DNA of 64,000 nt from Anas platyrhynchos (lineage: Eukaryota > Chordata > Aves > Anseriformes > Anatidae): the NCBI RefSeq assembly GCF_047663525.1, contig NC_092588.1, forward strand, positions 106,163,001-106,227,000. The letters run 5' to 3'. Made by a program: the position numbers and the translations under genes. Within the stretch, counting starts at the first letter, position 1; each line of letters opens with the position of its first letter. Below the pieces are notes generated by a model. The model was not told the DNA's origin, did no database searches, and saw only the letters and a program-made list of their open reading frames with translations. Shown here piece by piece: positions 1-14,000 of the stretch.

Positions 1-2061
1 CAATTTTATTTTCAGTTTTGGATGTTTTCCTTAGGTCTTCTTTAGCAGTGTGGATGTAATATCGTATCCACAAGATTAACAGCACTAGGCCAGCTATTTC
101 AATATACAACTGTTTGCTAGTCAGAAAAATTGTGTTTTTCTTAGCGTATCTGTCTTCATCTGACATACATGAAGACAAGTCTGTAATGACAGACTTATCA
201 ACAGCTTTGAGAGCATTTGAAAAAGATCTCACAAAGGCAGTAACTGCAACTTTCCCTCTATTCTCTGTACTGTTTTAAGCCTAGATGTTTGGTTTTCCTT
301 TGTAGGTCTTTGGTGCTGTAGTCTTCACAACAGTTGCAGAAAGTTTTTTGGAGCTGTATTGTCAAATCTAATACTTTTACTGTCAGGCAGATCTAAGTTT
401 AATTTTTCTTATGTCTATCTGCATCTATCATCACAGCCTTTACGGTATGCCATTTCTCTAGAATAGCATATAACTGCAATAGCTTGTGAAAGAAATCATG
501 CATGCTGAAGACAGAATCAAGGTTCAGCAAAAATAAGAGTATGAATGCACTGAACAGAACTTAATACTGAGGTCTTTGGTATCTGTTTTTTCTTTTTATT
601 TTGTAACAGAGTTGTTTGTGTTTTTGGCTCTGTCCCTTAAAACACACTAAAACTCTGAGGTGTCATCAGTCTTTATCATGTAAAGAAAATTTTCTGCAAT
701 TTCTCTGTGTGCCTGTGTAAAAGGATTAAATGAGTTTTGAATGTCTCTTAATCTTAAGTATTGGTTAAGTAAGTTCTGTGGTCTGTAGGTTCTTCATAAA
801 CTTAATACCAGAACTACTTGTTAGAGAAGTAGTGTGTGAGTGCATACATCTACAGGGATCCATAAAGAATACTTATTTTTAAAGTCAGAAGTTTGGTTTC
901 AAAAGACTGGTTGTGGCATTACTAGAATTCTGTTTGTAATAATAAAATGACACAGTCTCATTTAAAACAACTCAGAAATGCACATTAGCAAAACTTGTAG
1001 ACATGGAAATTAACTGTGTGGTACTTTCCTGACAGTAGGTCAGAAGGAGGCTCGCTATAAAGCTGCAGTCTCTTATTACAGATAAAAATAAAGATGGATC
1101 ACTGTTGATGAACTTCTGATATGACTCAATTATATTGCTCGTGGTTATGACAAGAGATGTACTGTTTTGTCCTTGCATAGTGACTGTACTTGGGGAATTT
1201 GGTAATTGTGTTGTAATTGGATAGGCTGCTGATGTTTTTTCAGTGTATTTGCTTGGCTTGTTTTGTTTCTTTTTTGTTTTGGGGTGTTTTTTTTTTTGTT
1301 TGTTTTAAGATAGGACATGTGGACTGGCCAGTTCTGATTTATGAGAACTGCTCTGGATGCAAGTTGCTGTATTCCCATAAGAAGGGGACTGGAAGCTGGC
1401 TAGGGAAGAACACAGACAAATTAGCTAAGTTTAATTTTACAAACCTAGGCTTGTCTGTGCCTTACGGAGCCCTTAAATGTGTAGGGGGACCATACAATGT
1501 TCCTTGACGTAGGAGGGGAGATCTGCTATTCAAGTAGAGGACTGGCATTTGTGATACACAGGAAATTGCAGTTGCTGATTAGAAAGAAAACTGAGACAGA
1601 CTTGCTGCAACCACCAAGGAAAAGAAGAAACTTCATAGAAAAGTTTTGGTCTGTAATTGTTGGTCAGTGAAGAAAGAAAACGCGTTAATGGTTTGGGCAT
1701 GTAATGTTTGAGGAATGAACACAGTTGAATTGATGCATGCCTGTAACTGAAGGGTAAAATGCTAAATATATAAGTAGCAACGTTACTATTAATTTGACAG
1801 GAATATGAAACTTTTCCTTCAACATCATTGTCTTAAAGTGTTTGAGACTTTTACAATTGTAGCCATCTCGATTATTTTTACATGAGTTAAAGTGCGTGAA
1901 TGTTCTGCAGGAGTAAAGACTTCATATATGATGTTTTCAGAATGTACTGCTCCATAAAAAAAATCTATATTTTTAGGTCATTGTGGTTTATTTCTGTAGG
2001 AGTGTCATGGAGTTTGAGTTAATTGTGCAATTCTGTTTGCTTTTTATGACTTATTTTTAAG
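1..2061 (+). other. Intron of the NFX1-family gene (left part outside window)
   Basis: No cysteine-rich reading frame that could be an earlier NFX1 exon is visible here. The stretch is AT-rich and ends in an acceptor (AG at 2060-2061). A T-rich tract lies near 1265-1305. No repeat family is recognised. Confidence 0.6.
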
Positions 2062-5000
2062 CCTGTGCCATCCAGGACCTTGTCCTTCATGCCCAGCCTT
2101 TGTGACAAAAACATGCGAATGTGGACAAACAAGGTAGAAAATTTTTGTTCTGTAAACAAAGCTTATGTAATAATAGTTTATTAAAAGTTTATATAATGCT
2201 TTTTCTGTATTATAGTCTATTTAAAGTTTATATAGTTTCTTCTGAGCTTTAGCTTTTATTTATTTGTTAAAATCAGTTGGAGAAGTTTATATTTAAAAAA
2301 AAAAGCTATTTTTCATTTTAAGAAAAAAATGTTGGGACATGGAGCAGAGTTGTCCAAGCAGTCTGAGTTGATGTGATTTTTTTTTTCAGTCACATTCTAG
2401 TATTTATTTTCTTTTGTAGGAGACCCAGTGAAAGAATTAGGAAAAAGTTCACACCTTTTCTGTCCAAATTGAATGTAACTTTGATTTATTCCATTCCAGA
2501 GATAATTTCAAATATAATTTCAAATACAGTTCTGAGAAGCTGTACCACTAACAAGAGGGTAGTCTGTAGTATATTCCAGTCCTGAAGACTGTCTTTTCCT
2601 TTCATGTTTGATGCATGTAATATCGTTGTCAACAGCAAGAATGTACTGCCCATACTTTATGATGGTTCATGTTCAATTGTTCTGAGACATAGTTATAGCT
2701 CCCATAACTGATTCTGTGTAATTAAACATTTGCCTGTGCTCATTTCAAGAATAAAGACAAAAACCTATTTCAGTGAGCATTCTTAGTCCACGAGTGTTTT
2801 ACAGACTTCTACAATTATTTCTGAAAGTTTGAATGTAATATTAAATCACCTTAATTATTTAAAAGAAGGTGCAGCTGTTTCTGTCGAAGTATTTGCAGCT
2901 GAAAGCACTTTATATTCAGTGGAAATGGATTAATTATAGGTTACCGAATTTAATTTATATGATAAGATTACTTCTTTTTATTCTTGATATTCCTTGCAAT
3001 TAACATTTTAACAGATGAAACAACCTTGAACATTATTTTTCCCAAGTGCCACCAGATTGCAGTTTTCTTATAATACTGCATTTAACATTTAAAACTTGGT
3101 TCTAAATAGATTTTGTCATATGTACTGTATCAGCATCCAAGATGCGTGGCACCTCAGACTTCAAGATGTCTACATGAAATAGCAACTTTAAAACATTCTG
3201 CAGTAATTGTTTAAGATAAGTTTGCTAGCAGGCCAGAATATAAAACAGTGTATGTTTATTCCCCCCCCCAACACACACACGCTTTTTTTTTTTTTTTTTT
3301 TTTTTAATTTCAGCTCTGCTTATTTTATTTTTGACACATGCACATGAAGACATTAATGCTATTAAGACATTGGATTTGATCTCTTTGGTATTACATTTTT
3401 TTTTTTTTTTTTAAACTTCCCTTTCTGGAGAAGCCTGACAATGTCTTTTGGTCATACGTGATATGTGATTAATCCAAGAAGACTCAAGTGGGTAAAGTCA
3501 GTTGTTGTAACTGTATCGAGACTGAGAAATTTTTAAGCTTTAGAGCCATAATATTTTACAATAAAATGCAATTTATGCTGATAACCTTTGCAAGCATCCT
3601 ATAAAAAAAAAAAAAAAGAATTGATAAAATGTATTAATGTAAGAGAAACAACGTAGGGGGTTGTTGTACTTTTTCTTGACTAAGTGACTGCAATCAATGT
3701 GAGATAAATTCAGGCCACACTGGGGGTAGGACAGGAGATACTATTGTTCTTTAATTGCAAGAAGTGTTTCGACAGACTGCTGACTCACTATTAAGGTCCA
3801 TATCACTATATTCGTTGTGCTCAGTGGACTTTTATGCTATTGGGAAGATGGGGTAATATTTCCTAACAGTTCTTTAAGTTATGTGCCTTTTCAAAGGCTT
3901 TGTTATTTTACTGAAACAGCATTTTGTTTTTTTAATAAATGTTGTATAGTTTTAAGGTAGCTAACTGACTGTGGTATTCTTTGCAGTCATTCAGTTCGCT
4001 GTGGCCAATCAACAAAAATTCATTGTTCTAATGTATGTGGAAATACTTTAAACTGTGGTAAGCACAGCTGTACCCAGGTGTGCCATGCAGGAAAATGTGC
4101 GCCTTGCCAGCTAACAGTACAGCAAGGTAAGTAACAGAATGCCTTATGCATATCCACTCATGATATGCATACTAAGAAAACAAGAGGAGGGAAAAAACAG
4201 TTCCAAGAGGCGAGTGATTTACTTAAAAAATAAAAAAATATATATTGGTAAAATATTTAAAATTTGGAAAAGTTATCAGGATCGCTGTTTAGTTAACTAG
4301 GAATATAGACATGATTAGAAGAATTTTGAACTAGAAGAATGATGGTTAGGATGCTGGAGCACCCTCTCTATGAGGATGGGTGGAACTAGATTCTGTTAGA
4401 TTTAGAAGTGTTAGGAGAGACTAAAGCATTTCAAGAGTTGATAGAGGAGGTAATCAAAACGAGAGCTAGGCTGTGCATGGTAGGAGAATGAGGCAGTGGG
4501 CTAAAATGAAATGTTGTAACTGGTTATAAAGATTTTTTTTTCTTGAAAACTTGGATTTTTTTTGAGACTCAACTGGGTAAAACTGAGTAATGTGATGTAA
4601 TCTCTGACTCAGTTTTAAGTAAGACCTTGGATTGTCTGACCCCTGAGGGCCCGTTCAACCTGAATGAATTATCCTATGATTCTACTTAATCTTGTGATAT
4701 AATTCCAAGATTTAATAGTACATGAAAAAGAATAGAAAGAATCATAATACATTTCAACAAGCTACTGGTGTTTTGATCTCAAATGGCAATTAAATTGTCC
4801 AAGTATATCTGCCAGTATACAAAAGCAAATAAAAATTTTTGAACAGTTTATGTATAAAATTGTAATTTAATTTTCTTGACATTTAAGGTAATACTGAACT
4901 TGGTACATATATGTGTACTGCTTTAATAAATAAGCTTTTTGTGCAAATAGAGCTTTCCCTTCAGCTTTTTTTCTCCTTTTCAAAACAAATAACAGAGGAA

Positions 5001-8000
5001 TTCCATCCTCTCTAGGACTGAGAAATCTCTGTTGCTGAGTTAAATCTAAAGAAGAGCAACTTCATTGTACTTCTAAAAACTGACTGATAAGTTTCCCAGA
5101 TTTTCCTTTTTTGTATATGTTGTACTGCTGTTTTGTCACTGATACTTTATGTTGTTTTCTGTGGAATATTTCTTTCTTTTAGTGTGTTACTGTGGAAGCA
5201 ACTTTAAAGAAGTATTGTGTGGGACAAAGGAAGAATTCTCTGATGGATTTGGGAGTTTCTCATGCCAGAATACATGTGGCAAGTAAGGTCACTGTAATTT
5301 AGGCTTTTGAAAAGAAAGAAGGTCATTTTACTCACATTAAATGTTCATGTCATTCCTAGGTAGTTCGCCTTTTTCATTTTATTTGTTTTTTTGTTGTTGT
5401 TATTTTTGTTGTTTTTCTAGAAAATTAAATTGTGGGAGGCACAACTGTACACAGATATGCCATCCTCAGCCTTGCCAGCTCTGTCCACGACTTCCACAAG
5501 TAGTGTATCGCTGTCCCTGTGGTCAGACTCCTCTCAGCAAGTTACTGGAACTAGGATGTGTTGAACGTAAAATATGCACAGATCCTATCCCGTCGTGTGG
5601 AAAAACATGTGGCAAACCTCTTTCTTGTGGTAGCTATGGTAATCAGATCTTTCTCCATCAGAATATTATGAATTCTCATTTAAAAAGAAAAAGGAACTTG
5701 TTTCATTTCTGAAATATTTTATTAGTGATTTGGGTATTAACAAATTGAGTGAGAGAGACTGTGTTGATTCAAAGTTATACTTCAAAATGAGTAAATGTAT
5801 TTGTCTAGAAGCCATTAAACAAAATTTAAACACTAGTTGTTGTTATGTGGACTTCTGTATTAGTAGAGGAAAAGAGTGGTAGTAATTTTCAACAAGTAAT
5901 ATTTTCTGAGGTCTCTTAAAAGCCTACTTTAAGTATTCGTGGTTCATGTGAAGACTAGTAGAGACGAATTATTTTGATTTGTTCAGAAGCCTCTAATAAA
6001 TACTCATTTACTGTGGCCACAAAGTGAAACGTGTTGGGCCACAAACATGAAACATGGCGCTAGGCGGTTGAGAAGGAAGAAGTTATGTGGAAATTGAAGC
6101 AAATTGGTACTTCATTGAGTGCATTAGGTAACTAAAGTGTATTTAACAGAGAGATTGTATGAAGAACTCTATTTTTATAAGGCCACTCATTTAGTCATAA
6201 ATTGCTACACTTGTAGAGAGTCTAGTGCTGAAAAAATAAGGGCTTGTTAATGATTGATCCATTCAGACTGTCCAAATTTACATTTTACTGGAATTTCAGT
6301 TACCTTCATATTTAACTTACTAGGTTATGCATGGTAAGTCATCCCTTTGGGATGAAAAGGAAGAAAAATTTGTATATTTAAAATTCCTGGAACTTGTGTA
6401 AGGATATTATCACTCAGGGTTTTTTCTTCATGCGTTAATAAAACATAACAAATATGTATGCATTTTCAATGTTAATTGTTGACCTGAAACTTTAGTCTAT
6501 ATAGTCAGTATTATAGAGTTGAAAATAACAGCAATGTAATGCCACAATACATAAAACAAGGTATTGTGAAGTCCTTAAACTTTTTATGCCTGTTTGATGG
6601 AAAATGTTATTTTTTTAGAAACCCCACTGCACATACACATAGTATTTGTGACTTCTCATGCTCCTAATAAACTCCCAGTTCCTTACCATGTAATTTATTT
6701 CTTTAATTTTTAATCTTTGTATTTTCACTTTGATAGAGTTCCTTCATACATGTGAAAGCCTTTGCCATGAAGGAGAGTGTAAACCATGTTCTCAAACATC
6801 AAATATTTATTGTAGATGTGGCTTCAAAAAAAAGGTGAGCACATATAAAGCTTGACCATGGAAGCAGGTAGTCTTTGGTGTTTTTTGATGTTGTGGAGAA
6901 AAAGGAGCTGAAGTGGTTGAGGAAAAGGACGCTAAAAATGTGCTGTGCTCCGTAGTTGCAAGAGACAGCATTGTGTTACATCTGATAAACATATATTAAC
7001 TAGATTATACTGTGAAGTGGTAATTTACCATGGCAACTTACACAGGCAGCTACACAGTGGTAACTTACACAGGCAATTTATCATGAACACGTTTTTTGCA
7101 AGGATTTTTGTAGCCTTTATGTAGAATTTTATTTGTCTAAGGTGGCTGTAAAGCCCCATATGGTCCTGCAGTATTTACATGGCTCAAAGAATGATAGTTT
7201 TGCCAAGAGTAATGTAAACTGGGAGAAAGGTAGTCTAAAATACTAAGGTAACTACAACTGTATAGCAATAAATAGATTGTAGATTTGTTGAAATATTTTG
7301 AGAGATTATCAGTTTTTATTGGTCTTCTTTCTTAGTGCATTTATGTAAGGACCCAGCAGATTCTCAGCAACTGTGATATATTAATTAATATATTTTTAAA
7401 CTGGGCTACAGTGTGTAACCATGGCTTTGAAATCCTTGGGTACTATTTCTGGAGCTTTTTATTTTCATGTTGAAGTCTTCTTATCTACATAAAAAGTTTT
7501 CAATCGTGAGAGCTGACTTTTTTTGAATCAAGTCAGTTTTGCAGTTTGTCAAGGTACAAGTTTGTGTTTTATTAGTACTCTCCAGAAGAGCTCTTTTGCT
7601 GTCCTCCATGCAGGTTTCTGGTTTCATAGGACAATCCTGTTTCTATTACTTCACAGCATTACCTACTGAATTAAGTGAGGAATACTAAACTACAAGTTCT
7701 TGTTGGTGTTAAATCTATAAGGGAAAAAATATAGGTCAAGATTGAAAGTGAAAATTGAAATGTGATATAATGCATGAATTTAGGATTTTTTTTCCAGCTT
7801 TTGTTTCTTTCTCCTATACAAATGTGTTATGCTCATGAAAACTTTTTTCTGTATCACATGTGACTAGGTGCTTTCTAGATGAGTAAGTTTCAGTTGATTC
7901 ATTTGTTCTAATGTAATTGCTCTATGTTTGTTTTCTAGGAAGTCCCATGTGCTCTGCTCAGGAATAAAGGTATTATAATATGTTATGTAATATGTAATCT

Positions 8001-11000
8001 GATTTTTTTTCAAAGTTTAAAAAATGAGATGCAGTTCATATTAATTTTGGTTTTGATTCAAGAAGTTGGCAAGTATCTGAACAATACTGCTGCTTTTATC
8101 ATTACTTCTATGTCAAGTTGGTCATTTCTTGGGATGCTGCTAAGTGTCTTTCCCTTCTATCCGTCTGTTAAACAAGGAAAGATTTTCCGCACTGTTTGAT
8201 CTTGAACATTCCAAGCAAGCTCTATTTCAATTTGAACAGTTTCTTTCTATTCAACAGGTTGCCCCCTGGCATCCTGCACATCTTTGCGTCATCTTGTACA
8301 GCTTGGATACAAAGTAATGATGTTTCTCTGTTCTTGTCCAAATTCCTGTAGAAATGGAAGCTTTCATTCTGCTTCATAGTTGTGTGTTGCTGGTCTTCAT
8401 ATCTGAGCTCAGCAGAGAGTTTGAATTTGGTACTTAGGGTATTCTGGACGTAGCATCTCAAAAATCAGCTCAGTGAGGGTAAATGTGAAGAGAACCACTT
8501 CCTAGAAGAATTTCTCCAGGGAAGTGGTGCTGTCTGGAAAAGCACAAACCTACATCTGAGTAAGAGAGGAGGGTGTTTATGATATACTTTGTTATTAGAA
8601 ATGTTAGTATCTTCTTGTTCACTTTAAGATAAATGTTAAGCAAATCTCAGAAACAAGCAGACTGTTGGCAAGATTTAATCTTCATTTTTCAGCTTCTGAC
8701 ACTGATCTTGTATCTCTGCAGTATGTTTTTATCTTAGATTTTTTTTTCTATTACAGAATTTTAGATGGTGTAACTTCTGAGCTAATTTGAGTTTTTCTGT
8801 TGTTCTGTTCAGTTCCAGTTGTCCAGGATTTTCCTTAGCTATTTGCTCTTCTTTGTCTTGATATACTGTCTCCAGTTTTTCATTCTCAAATTTTGATAGA
8901 CTGTGTTTTATGTTAAATAGATTAAAAAAAAAAAAAAAAAAAAAAAAGCTCCTGAAATCTGTTCTGAAAGCTCTTTGGCCTTCAACCAGAGCAGGAGTTG
9001 ATCTGGGAATTTTGTCTTTGTTTCAAACTAAAGAATCTGACTAAGATTATTTTGTCAGCATCACGGACTGGAACTCCTTGAGAATGGCCTTGCAGGTTGG
9101 ATTACAGCAGCATTTCATGCAAAGGGCATTGCTAGGGCTGATAAATATAAATAGGTAAAGATGTCACAGTCTTGCTCTATGTAGAATTACTGCAATATTG
9201 CTTCATGAACACCAAATGGCCAGTCATAGGGAGCACTCTGTTATCTGCTGATCTTGCAGGTGATCAAGAGAGGTCATTTTAGAGGAGGGAAATGAAAGGA
9301 AGGATGGATGGATGTTTCCAGCCATTCCCACCACTCCAGACATCACCCCACACGTGGAAGAAAGCTAGGAGACCTGGAACAGTAGTTTAACTACACCACA
9401 GTAGTAATCCTCTGTATCTAGCTGAGCTACTGTGGAAGGAGGTCACTAAATGTTGTCTTTGTTGCATTTCCTGTCTTTTGTGATGGTTGTTGGCTATCCA
9501 GAACGGTGAGGATACTTGCTTGGAGAAGTCATAGCAATTGGCCACAAATACAAAACCTAATCTTTATGCTATCTAACCTTTAAAGCTCTTTGAAGAATCT
9601 CAATATAGGGAAAATATTTACTTGATGGACCCCTATCATACTGAGGTACTTATTTACAGGATAGTAATATGCATATTTCCTAATTTGAGCTTTTGGCTAT
9701 GAAGGCTTTACTTTTCAGAATTCAGAAGTAACTGCGCATGTTACCGGTAGATGGTGATAAAATTTCTGTAGTGCCAGTTTCGTCACCATATCAGCAGTAT
9801 TTAGCTGATATTTTCACTCTTATACCAATTTGAGCAGTCTTAAACTGTATTTGTGATACTTCAGTGTATCAGGGTATCCTATTTTGTGTGTTCTGTTCAC
9901 AGATTTTATGGTATAAAGAATAATGTGAAATAAACCAGTCTCACTTATTCTGCACTCCAAAATCCTTTTGAACAAGTGATTAAATTTTTGCATGCTGACT
10001 TACTCTGCGTTACTGTCTTTTAGACCAGGTCTTGCAACAGCCTTAGCATAATATTGTGACTGCAGCTTTTGTTCTCAGCATGAGCAAAGAGTAAATCATG
10101 ACTTATGTCTTCTTTTTTTCTGTAATAGCTGCTATTACATTCATGTGTGATAAGCGATGCAACAAAAAAAGATCATGTGGACGACACAAGTGTAATGAAG
10201 TTTGCTGTGTGGTAAGTGCATGTGTGGTTTTATAAAGCTCTTCATGGTAAACTGTGTTTGTTTTTTGTTGTGAAGTTGAAAGACTTATTTGCCTTTGCAT
10301 CCTTGCATTTTTGTGTGTCTTCTCTATTTCTAGTACTAGTCGTGCTCCAAACGTTTGTGTGTGCACTTACTCTGCAGCATTTATTTTGTGTATTTTTTAA
10401 TTGCAAAAACACATTCTGTGCAAATGCAGTAAAGGTGCTATTTGTTGGACTAGTGATTCCAGGGAAAACAGACAAGGGAGAGATCATTTAATACAATAAC
10501 TATAAGCTATGATGCAGCTAAGTCGTAGCAAAATCAACTTTAAAAACTGTACATCCCTGCGGTAATGAATAACTGTATAGATCAGGCCTAAGCTATTTTT
10601 TGCACTACACAGTTTTAAAAATTAGAGAATCAGAATGGTTGAGGATGTTGGAAGGGACCTCTGGAGGTTATCTGGTCCAACCCCACTGCTCAAGCAGGAC
10701 CACCTAGAGCTACTTAATTAGGACCATGTCCAGACAGCTTCCGAATAGCTCCAAGGAAGGAAACTTCACAGTTGTTCTCGTACATCCTCAGGCAGAGCTC
10801 CATGTACTCCAGCTGCTCTGTCACACAAAGTACAACAAATCCTTCTTGTTTCTCCAGCCTGCTTATCCTAAGAAGTCTGTATTCCTTCATTGCAATATTC
10901 CAATCATGGGAGCCATCCCACTGTGTCTCCATGATCCCAACAAGATTATAGCCCTGCAGCTGCACACAGGTCTCTATTTCATCCCTGTTATTCACCAGTG

Positions 11001-14000
11001 TGTGTACTTCAGGGAGGTACCCCCACGTATTAAGTTCCCAGAAAGGATTTGAGGGATTTCTTGTAGGCACTTCCTTGCTTACATAGAAGTGCTGTGGTGA
11101 CCCTGCTTCAGCCCCTTTTTTGTTGATTGTTATACCTTCCTGTCAGGTCATCCTATGCCAATTTCTTGTTAACCTTGTCTGTCACTCCCTCACAGGGTTG
11201 GTGCATTACTCTCTCCCTCCCCCAACATTAGTTTAAAGCCCTACTATTGGATCCTGTCTCTTCCAAGTAGATGCTGATTTGCAAACAAGGCCCCATGATC
11301 ACAGAACCCAAAACCCCGATACCAGCACTAGTTCTGCAGCCAGTTATTGAACTCTTCTTCTAGTGCCTTTCTCACACCCATTCCCCTTTGCCAGCAGGAA
11401 CAGTACCTGAGCCCACATACGCTTCAGTACTGCCCCCTGAGCTCTGTAGTTACTTCTGGTCCTGTCCAGGTTTGCTCTGGCATTTATCACTTGTGACAAC
11501 ATGGAATAGCAGTAGGCAATAGCATTAAGAGGCACTCCCTTCACAATATCCACGATTAGGGTCTGCAGCAGGCAGCAAACCTCCGTAGTTGATTGGTCAC
11601 CTCAACAGATGTGTGCCTCTTAGCCCTGCTACGGAAACTCACCCATTACAATGACTCATTATCATCCTGAAGATTTTGCAATTGCTGTATTATGACCTCA
11701 CAGAGAAAAAGAAACCTATGGATTTTATAGTTTAATTCTAATTTTCTTTTTTTTGCCTTCCTCTAGGACACGGAGCATAAGTGTTCTTTGGTTTGTGGCC
11801 GCAAACTCAACTGTGGGCTTCATAGATGCGAAGAACCTTGTCATCGGGGCAGTTGTCAAACCTGCTGGCAAACAAGTGTGTTAAGTACAACAGTGCATTA
11901 TTTTTTATATGTTATAGAAATGTATTTGCTTAATTGGTCAGAGGTGGACATAGCATCTGGTCAGAATTTATCAGAATCTGAAGATCTGCAGTTTAATCTC
12001 ATAGTTACATTTTTTCATAGAAAAGAGTTACTTTGTTGTAGATGAGTATTGTAACTGGATTTTAATAGTTAAAAATGAACTACAATAAAATATATTCAGT
12101 TATATATCCAGCAATCACTTAAAATTTGAGGAATCATGCAAGGAAAATAAAAGTTTAGAAAGCATTTCTAAGTAAAGGGAACTCTTTTGTTCAACAATGA
12201 AATAACTTCTATAGTTCCTGGAGTACGTAGCAGAAACTGTTTAGGTGCTTAGAATCAGTTTCCCAACTTGATAGTCCAGTGATTTTTCTCTAGAAAGGAC
12301 CATCTGAAGAAGTAAGAGATGTCAGTTGTGTGTCTTAGGCTTTCTGGTAATGTACTAGATGGTGAAATTACTACAGAATTGCTACAAATAAATTGACAAC
12401 TATTAGGTACTAATTTCTTATGACTGCTGAAGTATTTGCACATCTGAGCTGGTGCAATAGCTTTAAACAGGTTTGTATTCTGTTGAAAGCTGTGTCAGGT
12501 GAAGATACTAGTTTTCCACAACTGCTTTTCTCTACTTGATGTAGGAAACCATATGTTGATTATCTACCTATTAAAAAAAGTGTGAAATAATACCAAGTTT
12601 TCTGTTTTTGGCCTGAGGCAGACAGAAGAAAGCTCTCATGTTTCCTTCAGCTAGCATGTGCACATGGACATAATCAAAGAAATCAGTTTTTACAGAGTTT
12701 TTACTTTTTATGAAAACATCCTTGAAAAGATGAGGTATCTAAAGCCTCAAATAGCAGTGCAGTCTGTCTTAATAGCCTTTGAATGCGGCATGCAGGCGTA
12801 TTCACCGTTCTTTAGAAAATAAATCTTTGTGTCCAAACATTTCTCTTTCTTTACTGGATTTCCAGGGTTCAGTCTTCAAGGTCATCAAATTTCTTTCTTT
12901 TGCTACTCTTTTTTTGAGGATTTTATTTAATTCTCAGACCCAAGATTCAGATGCCTGTTTTAGCCTGGAGAGACCTAAGAATTGCCTCCCCTATAAATTG
13001 TTCCAATGTTGGATGTGATACAAGAGGGTGGTCAAGCTACAGAGGTTTTTGCTGAACTTTGCAATGAGTGCAGGTAAAACACTTTTCTGAGGTAGAGCAC
13101 CCTTTCTTGAGTACAGCAAAAGCAGTGATCTATTCAAGCAACCAGCTAGCTACTCATTATCACTTGTCTTAAATCTCTGTGTTCCTTAAGTCAGAGTCCT
13201 GTTCTGAGTCTGTATCTTCAGAAATTTCCCTACTTTTCCTGGGTGTTGCTTGTTAAGATCTCATAGAATCGTAGAATATCCTGAGTTGGAAGGGACCCAT
13301 AAGAATCATCGAGTCCAATTTTTGGACTATTTCAGAGCCTTATCACTGTGCCTATGTATTCTGACCCTGTAGCTAATGGGACCTGCATCTCAGCACTAAG
13401 GAAATGCATCTTTGGCTCTGATCTACCTATCTAGCCACCACTTTGCAGTTGGGCTGCAGCAACTATGGTATCATCTGCCATGACATTTCAATTACGCTTG
13501 CCACTTCCCACTTGGAATTAGCTTGGAATTCTTGCCCGTGCCTCCATCTCCACTGTTGGCTTTAGGAATGGTGAGGGATGGTATAAAGAAGCAACACTAA
13601 AATGTACTTCCACCTGTGTGGTTCTTTGTACGTCTGATGTACATCACCTTTCTAGGTCTGTTTCTGTACTAAGGTTTCTTCTATAGAGACGCAGACTTTT
13701 AAAGACAGCAGTGTATCTCTTGGGGAAAATAAATTATGTCAGCACTGGACAGTTGTTTTTTTTTTTTAAGGTTGTTAGGTGTTCTGATTTCCCTGTTTGG
13801 AGCAGACGTCTCTGACCTCCTCCCCTTTATCCTGATTAGTAGCTACTTAAGGAACATTCAGTACTGATAAAATTCTTCACAAATCAATTCACATCAATAG
13901 TAAGCAGCCAGTGTAGTTGTCTAGTGGTCAGGTCTTCTAGGGACCTTTTTATCTGATCCTTGATTTTCCTCAGCCAATGACGGTGTGAGTCTTAGCAAAG

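Noticed and set aside
1217..1507. 96-codon plus-strand open frame at the left edge
   Set aside because: Begins in a T-rich tract giving a false hydrophobic run; no NFX1-like cysteines and no splice sites in phase.
10714..11070. 118-codon minus-strand open frame
   Set aside because: CR1 ORF2 endonuclease start joined to CR1 3' sequence; repeat, not a gene.
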